A DNA stretch of 12,006 nt. Origin: JAQGMJ01 sp036271855. GTDB taxonomy: Bacteria > Pseudomonadota > Gammaproteobacteria > Burkholderiales > JAEUOS01. Shown piece after piece: positions 1 to 7,135 of the stretch. The translations under genes and the position numbers were made by a program. Position 1 is the first letter of the stretch, and each line of letters begins with the position of its first letter. The DNA is taken from the NCBI GenBank assembly GCA_036271855.1, contig DATAZV010000132.1, positions 1 through 12,006 on the forward strand, written 5' to 3'. Below the pieces are notes generated by a model. It did not search any database. It was not told the DNA's origin and saw only the letters and a program-made list of their open reading frames with translations.

Positions 1-327
1 GATCAGCCAGCGCATGGTGAAGGTAGGTGGCGCGCTGACCGTGATCGCCGCCGGCGTCGCCTGCTGGCTCACGTGTATCGAAGCCACCGCCAGCCGGTCC
101 AGCACACCCGAAACCTCGGCGAGGTAGGCGCGGCCGGCCTCGGTCAGCGCCAGTTGCGAAGCCGAGCGCCGGAACAGGGCGACGCCCAGCCATTGTTCCA
201 GCAGGGCGACTTGGCGACTGACCGCGCCATGCGTGACATTCAGTTCGGCCGCGGCCTTGGTGAAGCTGACATGGCGCGCGGCGGCTTCGAAGGACCGTAC
301 CGCGTTAAGCGGGGGTAGTTTTCGCAT
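1..327 (-). CDS. LysR-family transcriptional regulator, GcvA-like (N-terminal 109 residues, partial)
   Basis: This is the amino-terminal part of a LysR-type regulator. The rest lies beyond the left edge; the frame is open to base 1. The start MRKLPPLNAVRSFEAAARHV and the helix-turn-helix at about residues 19-40 (FTKAAAELNVTHGAVSRQV) are the classic DNA-binding domain of the GcvA-like subgroup. It is followed by the linker helix (residues about 60-85) and the beginning of the effector domain. The ATG at 325-327 is chosen because it gives the family's usual short N-terminus; the ribosome binding site in front of it is weak. It is divergent from the molybdenum hydroxylase operon across 212 bp that contain a T-N11-A dyad, the standard arrangement for a LysR protein that activates its neighbour and limits its own synthesis. 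The effector is unknown; by position it should be a substrate or intermediate of the rightward operon (inference). Confidence 0.93.
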   Translation of the reverse strand, partial: MRKLPPLNAVRSFEAAARHVSFTKAAAELNVTHGAVSRQVALLEQWLGVALFRRSASQLALTEAGRAYLAEVSGVLDRLAVASIHVSQQATPAAITVSAPPTFTMRWLI

Positions 328-363
328 GGACGGGAAATTCGGGTTTACGCGCCTGGGATTTCG

Positions 364-386
364 GTTTATCGTGAGTTTATCTCACG
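364..386. promoter_or_regulatory. Putative LysR-type operator (T-N11-A dyad plus 7-bp direct repeat)
   Basis: Bases 370-386 form a perfect dyad, CGTGAG-TTTAT-CTCACG, with 6-bp arms and a 5-bp centre. T372 and A384 are exactly 11 bases apart inside it, matching the T-N11-A consensus of LysR-family binding boxes. Overlapping it is a 7-bp direct repeat, GTTTATC, at 364-370 and 375-381 with an 11-bp period, about one helical turn. The site lies about 40-60 bp upstream of the lysR start and about 155 bp upstream of the hydroxylase operon. The geometry is seen directly; binding by the divergent LysR protein is inferred. Confidence 0.6.
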
Positions 387-394
387 CCATGTGA

Positions 395-423
395 AGAATA
401 CTCTGTTGGCGCGCTATCGTCAT
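395..423 (-). promoter_or_regulatory. Candidate sigma-70-like promoter for the lysR gene
   Basis: Read leftward, an ATGACG hexamer (418-423, four of six matches to the -35 consensus) and a TATTCT hexamer (395-400, four of six matches to the -10 consensus) are separated by 17 bp. Transcription would begin near 388, which places the T-N11-A dyad (370-386) immediately downstream of the start, a position suited to autorepression. The match is only moderate. I found no comparably good promoter for the rightward operon. Confidence 0.3.
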
Positions 424-463
424 TTCGGCCACACTATTGGCTATGAGGATATGTAACGATAAG

Positions 464-503
464 TGCTGCATCGCAGCATCTGGCAATGAGCTATCGGCGA
501 TAG
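464..503 (+). promoter_or_regulatory. Two short perfect dyads ahead of the hydroxylase operon
   Basis: TGCTGC-ATC-GCAGCA (464-478) and CTATCG-G-CGATAG (491-503) are both 6-bp-arm dyads within 40 bp, ending 37 bp before the first start codon of the rightward operon. They could be operator half-sites or small mRNA hairpins in the 5' leader. They share no sequence with the T-N11-A dyad at 370-386, so a second regulator is possible. Function is not established. Confidence 0.3.
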
Positions 504-539
504 ATTTGCTCGCGGTGCCGCGAAGCAGGGGCGCCTGAG

Positions 540-1433
540 ATGAAAGCCGCCGCCTTCGATTACTCGCGCCCCGATTCGCTCGGGGAAGTGCTCGAATTGC
601 TCGCCCAGCATGGCGATGAGGCCAAGTTGATTGCCGGCGGCCAGAGCCTGGTGCCGATGATGGCGATGCGCCTGACCCGTCCGGCGCTGCTGGTCGACAT
701 CAACCGCCTGCAGGAACTCAAATCCCTGCAACGCGGCGCGGACAGTGTGGTGATGGGCGCGGGCACACGCCAACGGGCGGTCGAGGACGACACTGAACTG
801 CACGCGCAACTGCCGCTGGTGAAGTGCGCCCTGGCCTGGATCGGCCACACTCAAACACGCAATCGCGGCACCGTCGGCGGCAGCCTGGTGCATGCCGACC
901 CCTCGGCGGAATTGCCCCTGGCTGCGTTGATTCTCGATGCGCAGCTGCGTTTCAAAAGCGCCGAAGTCGAGCGCGTGCTGCCGATCGACAAATTCTTTCT
1001 CGGGCCGATGTTCTCCGACACTGCCGCCACCGAATGCCTGACCGCCATCGAATGGCCGGTGTGGCAAAAGCAGGGCACCGGCGCGGCATTCGACGAAGTG
1101 GCGATCCGCCATGGCGACTTTGCACTGGCCTCCGCCGCCGCGCAAGTGCAACTGGATGCAGCGGGCGTCTGCCGCCGCGCCAGCTTCGGCGCCGGCGGCG
1201 TTGACGGCGTACCGCGGGTCTTTCCCGGCGTTGCGGAGCGCCTGATCGGCCAGCGCCTGGATGACGACGATCTGCTGCGCGGTGTCGCCACCGATGCGGC
1301 GGCGCAGTGCGAGCCGGGCAACGACCCGCACGCCAGCGCGCAATATCGCCGCCATCTCGCCACCATATTGATCGCGCGGGTACTGCGCCAGGCGGCACAG
1401 GCCGCTACTGCCTCTTTCGAAAGCCGGAAATGA
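540..1433 (+). CDS. Molybdenum hydroxylase FAD-binding medium subunit (CoxM/XdhB-like)
   Basis: FAD-binding subunit of a three-subunit molybdenum hydroxylase of the xanthine dehydrogenase/CO dehydrogenase family. It passes electrons from the iron-sulfur subunit through FAD to the acceptor. The 297 residues match the usual length of about 280-300. The first FAD loop is AGGQSLVPMMAMR at 32-44, and the second is IGHTQTRNRGTVGGS at 101-115, followed by HADPSAELP. The C-terminal CO-dehydrogenase flavoprotein domain spans about 181-285. There is no extra cysteine cluster, so it lacks the additional [4Fe-4S] cluster of 4-hydroxybenzoyl-CoA reductase. The ATG at 540 follows a purine-rich CAGGGG stretch and gives the family's typical start (MKAAAFDYSRP). 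It is the first gene of the operon and overlaps the next by ATGA (1430-1433), indicating translational coupling. The substrate cannot be inferred from this subunit. Confidence 0.93.
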   Translation: MKAAAFDYSRPDSLGEVLELLAQHGDEAKLIAGGQSLVPMMAMRLTRPALLVDINRLQELKSLQRGADSVVMGAGTRQRAVEDDTELHAQLPLVKCALAWIGHTQTRNRGTVGGSLVHADPSAELPLAALILDAQLRFKSAEVERVLPIDKFFLGPMFSDTAATECLTAIEWPVWQKQGTGAAFDEVAIRHGDFALASAAAQVQLDAAGVCRRASFGAGGVDGVPRVFPGVAERLIGQRLDDDDLLRGVATDAAAQCEPGNDPHASAQYRRHLATILIARVLRQAAQAATASFESRK

Positions 1434-1924
1434 GCAAGACCCCTCTCACCAGCATTGCCATCAAGGTCAACGGTGTGACGCGCGAAGCACAGGTTGAGCC
1501 GCGCACCACCCTGGTCGACTTCCTGCGCGACACCCTGTTTCTCACCGGCACCCATATCGGCTGCGAGCATGGTGTCTGCGGCGCCTGCTCGGTATTGCTG
1601 GACGGCGACCCGGTGCGCTCCTGCTGCATGTTCGCGGTACAGGCCGACGGCCTGTCGGTGACCACCGTCGAGGGACTGGCGCCGGAGCGCGGCCGGCTGT
1701 CGGCGATCCAGGATGCATTTTGCGAAAAGCATGCGATGCAATGCGGCTACTGTACCCCCGGCATGCTGATTGCCTGCCACGCCCTGGTGGCCCGCGACCC
1801 GCATCCGGACGAAGCGGCAATCCGCGAAGCGATCAGTGGCAACCTGTGCCGCTGCACCGGCTACCAGCAGATTGTGGACGCGGTCAAATACGCCACAGGC
1901 CCCGAGGGTGGGGCGCATGACTGA
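1430..1924 (+). CDS. Molybdenum hydroxylase [2Fe-2S] small subunit (CoxS/XdhC-type ferredoxin)
   Basis: Small electron-transfer subunit carrying two [2Fe-2S] clusters. With the ATG at 1430 it is 164 residues, the normal size. The plant-ferredoxin-type domain holds C45, C50, C53 and C65 (GCEHGVCGACSV, then SC). The helical second domain holds C105 and C108 (QCGYCTPGM) and C140 and C142 (NLCRCTGY). All eight cluster ligands are present, so the subunit looks intact. An upstream in-frame ATG at 1307 exists but lies deep inside the FAD-subunit gene; the ATGA overlap at 1430 is the better start. The 3' end overlaps the large subunit by 8 nt. It should bridge the molybdenum site of the large subunit and the FAD of the medium subunit. 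Confidence 0.96.
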   Translation: MSKTPLTSIAIKVNGVTREAQVEPRTTLVDFLRDTLFLTGTHIGCEHGVCGACSVLLDGDPVRSCCMFAVQADGLSVTTVEGLAPERGRLSAIQDAFCEKHAMQCGYCTPGMLIACHALVARDPHPDEAAIREAISGNLCRCTGYQQIVDAVKYATGPEGGAHD

Positions 1925-4316
1925 GCCGCGTAAGTTTCGCTACATCGGCCGGCATCGCCGCGCGGTCGAGCACCGCCGCTTTGTGGTCGGCAAGGGGCGT
2001 TACGCCGCCGACATTCAGTTGCAGGGCCTGCTGCACGTGGCGATTGTCGCCAGCCCGCATGCGCACGCGAAAATCATTTCCATCGATACCGCGGCGGCCC
2101 TGGCCATGCCCGGCGTGCATGCGGTGCTGACCGGCGAGGAACTCAACGCCAATACCGAGGCGATGCTGCCGGGCGTGGATGCGCCGCAGGTCAAGCGCTA
2201 TCCGCTGGCGCATGGAGTGGCGCGCTACTCGGGCGAATGGGTGGTCGCCATCGTCGCCGAAAGCCGCGCGCTGGCCGAGGACGCGGCCGAACTGGTCGAG
2301 GTGGAATACGAGCCGATCCCGCACATCGTCGATCCGGAAGCGGCGCTGCTGGCGGACGCACCCATGGTGCATCCGGCCAATGGGTCGAACATCATCTTTC
2401 GCCGCGTGTTCGACTGGGGCGAGGTGGACGCGCATTTCGCCGCCGCGCCCCACAAACTTTCCTACCGCGTGCGCTGGGCGCGCAGTTCCACCGTGCCGAT
2501 CGAGACTTTCGCCGTCAGCGCCTGGTCGAACGACGCCACCGGCATCCTCGACGTCTGGGCTTCGATCCAGATGCCGAAATTTCCCGATCAACTGGCCCGC
2601 GCCCTGCGCATGCCGGGCAATGCGGTGCGCGTGCATTTCGATGTGGATGTCGGTGGCAGCTACGGCGTCAAGCGCGGCCTCAAGCATGCGGTGCTGGTGG
2701 GTTACCTCGCACGCAAGACCGGCCGCCCGGTGCGTTTCATCGAAGACCGGCTGGAAAACATGCGCGGTGGCGACATGCAGGGGCCAGACCGGATTTTCGA
2801 CGTCAGCCTGGCCTTTGACGGCCAGGGCGTAATCAGCTCCATGCGCATGCGCGCGGTGGATGACGTCGGCGCCTACGCCGGCCGCTCGCCGCTGCAGTTG
2901 GGCAAACCGGTGGGCGCCATCGTCGGGCCGTACCGTATTGCCAGCGTGCAATACGAAGCCATTTCGGTGATGACCAACAAGACGCCGCAGGAAGCCGTGC
3001 GCGGTTTCGGCCAGGCGCCCACCAACTACGCCATCGAGTCGGGCATCGACAAGGTCGCACGCTATCTGAAACTGGATCGCGTCGAACTGCGCCGGCGCAA
3101 CCTGATCGGCAAGGACGAATTCCCCTACCTGATCCCCAGCGGCACTACCTATGACTCCGGCGACTATGCCACCGTCCTCGGCAAGGCGCTGGACGCCGCG
3201 CCGCTGGCGGAAATCGAAAAGCAGCGCGACGCCTTGCGCGCGCGCGGGCAGCTGGCCGGTATCGGCTTTTCCACCTGCCTTGAACCTTCCGGTGGCAACT
3301 CGGCCTTCGAGCCGCTGTTCAATCCGAAGAACCAGACCACCACGTGGATGGATTCCTGCCTGATCCGCATTGACCTTAACGAGTCGATTACCGCCTTGAT
3401 GGGTACATCGACTTCAGGACAGGCGCACGAAACGCTGGTCTCCACCGTGGTGGGCGAGGTGCTGGACCGCGAGCCGGACAGTATCCGTGTGCTGCATGCC
3501 GACTCGCTCAATGCCTTGCCCTCGAACAGCCCGGTGGGCAGCCGCATGGCCATCATGCTGGGCGGCGCCGCTGCCGGCGCGGCGAAAAAGCTGCGCGCCA
3601 AGCTGATGCGCATCGCCGCGCATAACCTCGGGTTGCCCGAATCCGAACTGGTCTATCAGGATGGCAACATCGCGGCCAAAGCGGACTCCGCCAAGCGCCT
3701 CAGCTGGGGGCAGTTGGTGGAAATCGCCCATCGCAAAATCCACCAGATGCCCAAGGGCGATGAGCCCGGCCTGCAGGAAAAATTCGTGCTGGAAGTGCCC
3801 ACCGGTGGCAAGCTGCCGACCCCCGATGGCCGGGTGCAGATGTATCCCTGCCATTCCTTCGAATCGCACCTGGTGCTGGCGAGCGTCGATCCGCAAACCT
3901 GCAAAGTCACCGTTCATCGCTACGTCTGCGGCCACGACTGCGGCGTGATGATCAGCCCGGACGTGGTCCACGGCATGACCTACGGTGGCATCGCCCACGG
4001 CCTGGGCGCGGCGCTGATGGAAAAGTTCACCTTTTCCGATGATGGCCAGTTGCTCGCCGGCACCTTCATGGATTATTTGCTGCCGAGTTCCAAGGAAGTA
4101 CCGGCGATTACCATCGTCGACCATTGCACGCCGTCGCCGCTGACCGAATTCGGCCAGAAGGGCTCGGGCGAGGCCGGCTACCTCGGCAGCCCGGCGGCGA
4201 TTGCCAGCGCGATCAACGACGCGCTGGCGCCGGTAGGCGCGAGCATCGACGCCTTGCCGATGACCCCGTATGCTCTGTGGCACGCGCTGGCGCGCGCCGA
4301 AAAGAATTCAGGCTGA
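1917..4316 (+). CDS. Molybdenum hydroxylase molybdopterin-binding large subunit (CoxL/XdhA-like)
   Basis: Catalytic subunit, 799 residues from the ATG at 1917, which overlaps the small-subunit stop by 8 nt. An N-terminal hammerhead domain (about 18-130) begins with GRHRRAVEHRRFVVGKGRYAAD in the family pattern and is followed by the molybdopterin domains to the C-terminus. Visible motifs are GGSYGVK at 246-252 (a variant of the usual GGGFGxK), the active-site loop AVRGFGQ at 360-366, and KGSGEAG at 749-755 with Glu752 as the expected catalytic base. The loop is neither the AYxCSFR of form I CO dehydrogenase nor the common YRGAGRP of many CoxL-like proteins, so oxidation of CO is not supported. 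It is expected to hydroxylate a heteroaromatic, purine-like or aldehyde carbon using water. No molybdenum cofactor insertion factor (XdhC/CoxI type) is encoded in the window. Confidence 0.93.
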   Translation: MTEPRKFRYIGRHRRAVEHRRFVVGKGRYAADIQLQGLLHVAIVASPHAHAKIISIDTAAALAMPGVHAVLTGEELNANTEAMLPGVDAPQVKRYPLAHGVARYSGEWVVAIVAESRALAEDAAELVEVEYEPIPHIVDPEAALLADAPMVHPANGSNIIFRRVFDWGEVDAHFAAAPHKLSYRVRWARSSTVPIETFAVSAWSNDATGILDVWASIQMPKFPDQLARALRMPGNAVRVHFDVDVGGSYGVKRGLKHAVLVGYLARKTGRPVRFIEDRLENMRGGDMQGPDRIFDVSLAFDGQGVISSMRMRAVDDVGAYAGRSPLQLGKPVGAIVGPYRIASVQYEAISVMTNKTPQEAVRGFGQAPTNYAIESGIDKVARYLKLDRVELRRRNLIGKDEFPYLIPSGTTYDSGDYATVLGKALDAAPLAEIEKQRDALRARGQLAGIGFSTCLEPSGGNSAFEPLFNPKNQTTTWMDSCLIRIDLNESITALMGTSTSGQAHETLVSTVVGEVLDREPDSIRVLHADSLNALPSNSPVGSRMAIMLGGAAAGAAKKLRAKLMRIAAHNLGLPESELVYQDGNIAAKADSAKRLSWGQLVEIAHRKIHQMPKGDEPGLQEKFVLEVPTGGKLPTPDGRVQMYPCHSFESHLVLASVDPQTCKVTVHRYVCGHDCGVMISPDVVHGMTYGGIAHGLGAALMEKFTFSDDGQLLAGTFMDYLLPSSKEVPAITIVDHCTPSPLTEFGQKGSGEAGYLGSPAAIASAINDALAPVGASIDALPMTPYALWHALARAEKNSG

Positions 4317-4369
4317 AGCAGCCAGATCAATAATCCTTTCCCCATCAACCATATTTTCCGGAACACACC

Positions 4370-5101
4370 ATGAGCGAACAACTGCTGATAGAACAAGACG
4401 GCCGCATTCTGCGCGTCACCTTCAATCGCCCCGAAGACAACGGCATCTCCGATGCGATGGCCAACGAGTTCGTCGATGCGCTCAACAGCGCCCACAAGAC
4501 TTCGGACCTGGTGCTGGTCAAGAGCATCGGGCCCGACTACTGCACCGGCCGCGTGCGCGACCCCGGCTCGCCGCCGCCTGCCACCGAAGCCTATTCGCGG
4601 CGCCCCGAGTACGACGGCATCTTCAACAGCTACAAGGCAATCCGCAATTCGCTGGTGCCTATCGTCACCGCCATCGAGGGCAGGGCGATGGGCTTCGGCG
4701 CCGCCATTGCTTCCCTGTGCGATGTCTCCTTCGCCAGCGACACCGCCACCTTCAACATTCCCGAGATCGGCCACAACGTCATGCCGACCATGGTCATGTC
4801 GGCCATGTACGACCGCGTCAACCGCAACGCGCTGATGTGGATGGCCTATTCGACCCAGTTCATCGACGCGCAGCGCGCGCTGCTCTACGGCATGGTGAGC
4901 AACGTGGTGCCGGCCGCCAAGCTCAACGAAGAGACCGAGGCATTCTGCAAGGTGCTGCTGAGCCGCCCGCGCCCGGCGATTCTCGGCCTGAAGGAATACC
5001 TGCACGTGGCGCCGCGCATGGATGAACTGGGCGCCATCGACTATGCGCGCAGCATCCATTCGATGGTGAATACCGCCGCCGAGATGAAGCGCAAGCATTG
5101 A
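4370..5101 (+). CDS. Enoyl-CoA hydratase/isomerase (crotonase) superfamily protein, divergent active site
   Basis: A 243-residue crotonase-fold protein, slightly shorter than the usual 255-265. The core region AIEGRAMGFGAAIASLCDVSFAS (101-123) and the following TFNIPEIGHNVMP (127-139) align with the second oxyanion-hole helix and the second catalytic segment of enoyl-CoA hydratase. The glutamate corresponding to rat Glu144 (GGGCE) is Ala112 here, while that corresponding to Glu164 is kept as Glu132. The first oxyanion-hole segment, GPDYCTGRVRDPG (54-66), is also atypical. Ordinary hydration is therefore doubtful; an isomerase, hydrolase, decarboxylase or ring-opening role is possible. It starts 53 nt after the large subunit, in the same operon. 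A TTCCGGAA palindrome (4356-4363) lies just upstream, and the ribosome binding site is weak. Confidence 0.85.
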   Translation: MSEQLLIEQDGRILRVTFNRPEDNGISDAMANEFVDALNSAHKTSDLVLVKSIGPDYCTGRVRDPGSPPPATEAYSRRPEYDGIFNSYKAIRNSLVPIVTAIEGRAMGFGAAIASLCDVSFASDTATFNIPEIGHNVMPTMVMSAMYDRVNRNALMWMAYSTQFIDAQRALLYGMVSNVVPAAKLNEETEAFCKVLLSRPRPAILGLKEYLHVAPRMDELGAIDYARSIHSMVNTAAEMKRKH

Positions 5102-5119
5102 TTTCGCCTTAAACGATCG

Positions 5120-5137
5120 GTGCGGCCAAGACCGCAC
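5120..5137 (+). promoter_or_regulatory. Intercistronic GC-rich hairpin between crotonase and first Bug gene
   Basis: GTGCGG (5120-5125) and CCGCAC (5132-5137) form a perfect 6-bp GC-rich stem with a 6-nt loop, 33 nt before the start codon of the next gene. No run of T follows, so it does not look like an intrinsic terminator. It may protect mRNA from degradation or set the relative expression of the enzyme and binding-protein genes. Confidence 0.35.
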
Positions 5138-5170
5138 ACCGCTGAAAACACAACCTCAACGGAGACAAAC

Positions 5171-6163
5171 ATGGGACAAGGGAACTGGAAGCGCAGGGAC
5201 TTTTTGCTGGCAACGGGAGCGGCGTTGGGCGCGAGCGCATTGAATGCACACGGGCAGGCCGCCTCCACCGGCAAGGTGATCAAGATGATCATCGGCTTTC
5301 CGCCGGGGCAGGCGACCGACACGGTGGCGCGACTGCTGGCGGAAAGAATGCAAGTCGCCACCGGCAACGCCTATGTAGTCGACAATCGGCCGGGGCAGGG
5401 CGGCAGCCTGGCGCTGGGTATCACCGCCAAATCGGCGCCGGACGGCAACACCATGATGCTGGTCCACATGTCGGCGATGGCGACCAATCCGCATCTCTAC
5501 AAGAGCGTGCCTTACGACGCGCTGAAGGACTTCGAGGCCGTCGGCCTGGTCGGCGACCTGCCTTTTGTAGTGGTCGTCAATGCCTCGCTGCCGGTACAAA
5601 ATATCGCCGAGCTGGTGGCGTATGCGAAGGCGCATCCCAATACACTGACCAACTCCTCCTCGGGCAACGGTACGGTCTCGCATCTGGCGATGGAAGAATT
5701 CAAGCGTCAGGCCGGCATCACCGTGGCGCACGTGCCCTACAAAGGCAGCGCGCAAGGTATCACCGATGTGATCGCCGGCAACGTGTCGATGGCGCTGGAA
5801 AGCGCGCCTGCGGTGCAGCCCTTCGTGCAGTCGGGCAAGCTGCGCGCGCTCGCCGCCGGCACCACCAAGCGCCTGGCGTGGATCCCCAACGTACCGACGC
5901 TCGCCGAACTCGGCTACAACGGCATCAACGCCGTGACCTGGCTGATGCTGATTTATCCAGCGGGCACGCCCAAGGCTTTGGTCGAGACAAACTTCGAGGT
6001 GATCAACAAGATCGTCGGTAACCCTGAGGTGCAGCAGCGCTTCGCTACGCTGGGGGTACTACCGCGCAGCAGCAAGAGTCCGGAGGAGGCCGATGCCTAT
6101 ATTCGCTCCGAGTTCGCCGCCTGGGGCGCGGTGGTCAAGCGCAGCGGCACGACCCTGGACTGA
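5171..6163 (+). CDS. Tripartite tricarboxylate transporter-type substrate-binding protein (Bug/TctC family), Tat-exported
   Basis: A 330-residue periplasmic solute receptor of the Bug family. The ATG at 5171 is chosen over an upstream in-frame ATG at 5120 because GGAG (5161-5164) lies six bases before it and it gives a proper signal peptide. The N-terminus WKRRDFLLATGAALGASALNA contains a twin-arginine motif (RRDFL), predicting export in folded form by the Tat system with cleavage near AHGQA. The ligand-site segment IIGFPPGQATDTVARLL (about 40-56) is the family's first signature with GQ in place of GG. NRPGQGG, SSGNGTVSHLAMEEF and HVPYKGSAQGITDVIAG are further family blocks. No TctA/TctB membrane genes are in the window, as is common for the many orphan Bug receptors of Burkholderiales. 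The ligand is unknown; carboxylates and aromatic or amide compounds are all known for the family. Confidence 0.93.
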   Translation: MGQGNWKRRDFLLATGAALGASALNAHGQAASTGKVIKMIIGFPPGQATDTVARLLAERMQVATGNAYVVDNRPGQGGSLALGITAKSAPDGNTMMLVHMSAMATNPHLYKSVPYDALKDFEAVGLVGDLPFVVVVNASLPVQNIAELVAYAKAHPNTLTNSSSGNGTVSHLAMEEFKRQAGITVAHVPYKGSAQGITDVIAGNVSMALESAPAVQPFVQSGKLRALAAGTTKRLAWIPNVPTLAELGYNGINAVTWLMLIYPAGTPKALVETNFEVINKIVGNPEVQQRFATLGVLPRSSKSPEEADAYIRSEFAAWGAVVKRSGTTLD

Positions 6164-6166
6164 GCC

Positions 6167-7135
6167 ATGCGCCTGCTAAAGATCGCAGTCATCGCGCTGC
6201 TCGCTTTCGGGTTTCATTGCGCCGATGCGCAAACGGCGTGGCCATCGCGCCCGGTACGCATCCTGGTGCCTTATCCGCCGGGCGGCTCCACCGACATCCT
6301 CAGCCGCCTGGTCGGCCAGACCCTGGGTGTAGCCATCGGCCAGGCCGTGGTGGTGGAGAATCGTGGCGGTGCCAATGGCACCATCGCCGCCAGCTATTTC
6401 GCCAAGGCGGCGCCGGACGACCATTCCTTCCTGGTCGTCTCCTTGCCGATGATGGCGATCAACCAGTATCTCTACGCCAAGCCCGGTTACGATCCAGACA
6501 CCGACTTTGCACCCATCGGCCTGATGGCGCAGACGCCCAACGTGATGGTGGTCGTGCCCTCGCTGCCCGTGCACAGCGTGCGCGAATTGGCGGACTACGG
6601 GCGCGCCAATCCGGGCAAGCTTTCCTATTCGAGCTCAGGCGTCGGCAGTGCCGGGCATCTGCTCAACGAGCTGTTCAAATCCACCGTCGGCATCGATCTC
6701 CTGCACGCGCCATATCGTGGCAACGGCCCGGCGATGCAGGCGCTGCTCTCCGGCGACGTGCAGTTCACCACCGACAACCTGCCGCAGCTGCTGCCGCAAA
6801 TCCGCGCCGGCAAATTGCGCCCGATCGGCGTCAGTTCCGCCAAACGCTGGTTCCAGTTGCCGGAGGTGCCGACCTTTGCCGAATCCGGTTTCACCGGCAT
6901 GACCACCAGCGCCTGGTTCGGCCTGGTGGCGCAGGCGAAAGCACCGCGCGAGGTAGTAACGCGAATGAACCGCGAACTGGTGAGTCTGCTGAAAAAGCCC
7001 GAGTTTGTCGCCAAGCTGGCCGAATTCAGTTTCGAGCCGATGCCCGGCACGCCCGATGACATGGTTGCCGCGGCACGGCGTGAGCGCGGCATCTGGAAAC
7101 GCGTGGTCGAGATATCGGGCGCGAAAGGCGAATAG
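6167..7135 (+). CDS. Tripartite tricarboxylate transporter-type substrate-binding protein (Bug/TctC family), Sec-exported
   Basis: A second Bug receptor, 322 residues, starting 3 nt after the first one's stop and probably translationally coupled to it, since no clear Shine-Dalgarno sequence is seen. The N-terminus MRLLKIAVIALLAFGFHCADA is an ordinary Sec signal peptide, with likely cleavage after ADA and maturation at QTAWPSRPVR. The canonical signature RPVRILVPYPPGGSTDILSR (about 27-46) is followed by NRGGANGTIAA, SSSGVGSAGHLLNELF and HAPYRGNGPAMQALLSGDV, all Bug hallmarks. It is clearly divergent from its neighbour and uses a different export route, so this is not a recent duplication. Transporter membrane subunits are absent from the window. 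It ends the rightward operon, 30 bp from the convergent gene. Confidence 0.93.
   Translation: MRLLKIAVIALLAFGFHCADAQTAWPSRPVRILVPYPPGGSTDILSRLVGQTLGVAIGQAVVVENRGGANGTIAASYFAKAAPDDHSFLVVSLPMMAINQYLYAKPGYDPDTDFAPIGLMAQTPNVMVVVPSLPVHSVRELADYGRANPGKLSYSSSGVGSAGHLLNELFKSTVGIDLLHAPYRGNGPAMQALLSGDVQFTTDNLPQLLPQIRAGKLRPIGVSSAKRWFQLPEVPTFAESGFTGMTTSAWFGLVAQAKAPREVVTRMNRELVSLLKKPEFVAKLAEFSFEPMPGTPDDMVAAARRERGIWKRVVEISGAKGE

Noticed and set aside
406..465. Sigma-70 promoter for the rightward operon (for example TTGGCG at 406 or TTGGCT at 437)
   Set aside because: No -10 hexamer of reasonable quality occurs at 16-18 bp spacing from either; the promoter may be activator-dependent but cannot be placed.
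540..1433. 4-hydroxybenzoyl-CoA reductase beta subunit
   Set aside because: The crotonase neighbour suggested an aromatic-CoA pathway, but the extra cysteine cluster for [4Fe-4S] found in that subunit is missing.
851..1918. Long open frame (355 codons) on the minus strand opposite the FAD and iron-sulfur subunit genes
   Set aside because: It lies antisense to two well-recognised genes, its product resembles no known family and is rich in Arg/Ala, as expected from reverse-strand reading of high-GC coding DNA.
1884..2951. Long open frame (355 codons) on the minus strand opposite the molybdopterin subunit
   Set aside because: His/Arg/Val-rich shadow of the CoxL-like gene; no recognisable domain, ribosome binding site or operon context.
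1917..4316. Form I carbon monoxide dehydrogenase large subunit
   Set aside because: The gene order M-S-L fits, but the diagnostic AYxCSFR loop is absent (AVRGFGQ instead).
4178..5137. Open frame (319 codons) antisense to the crotonase gene
   Set aside because: It overlaps the end of the large subunit and the whole crotonase gene, both with clear homology; composition is typical of a shadow frame.
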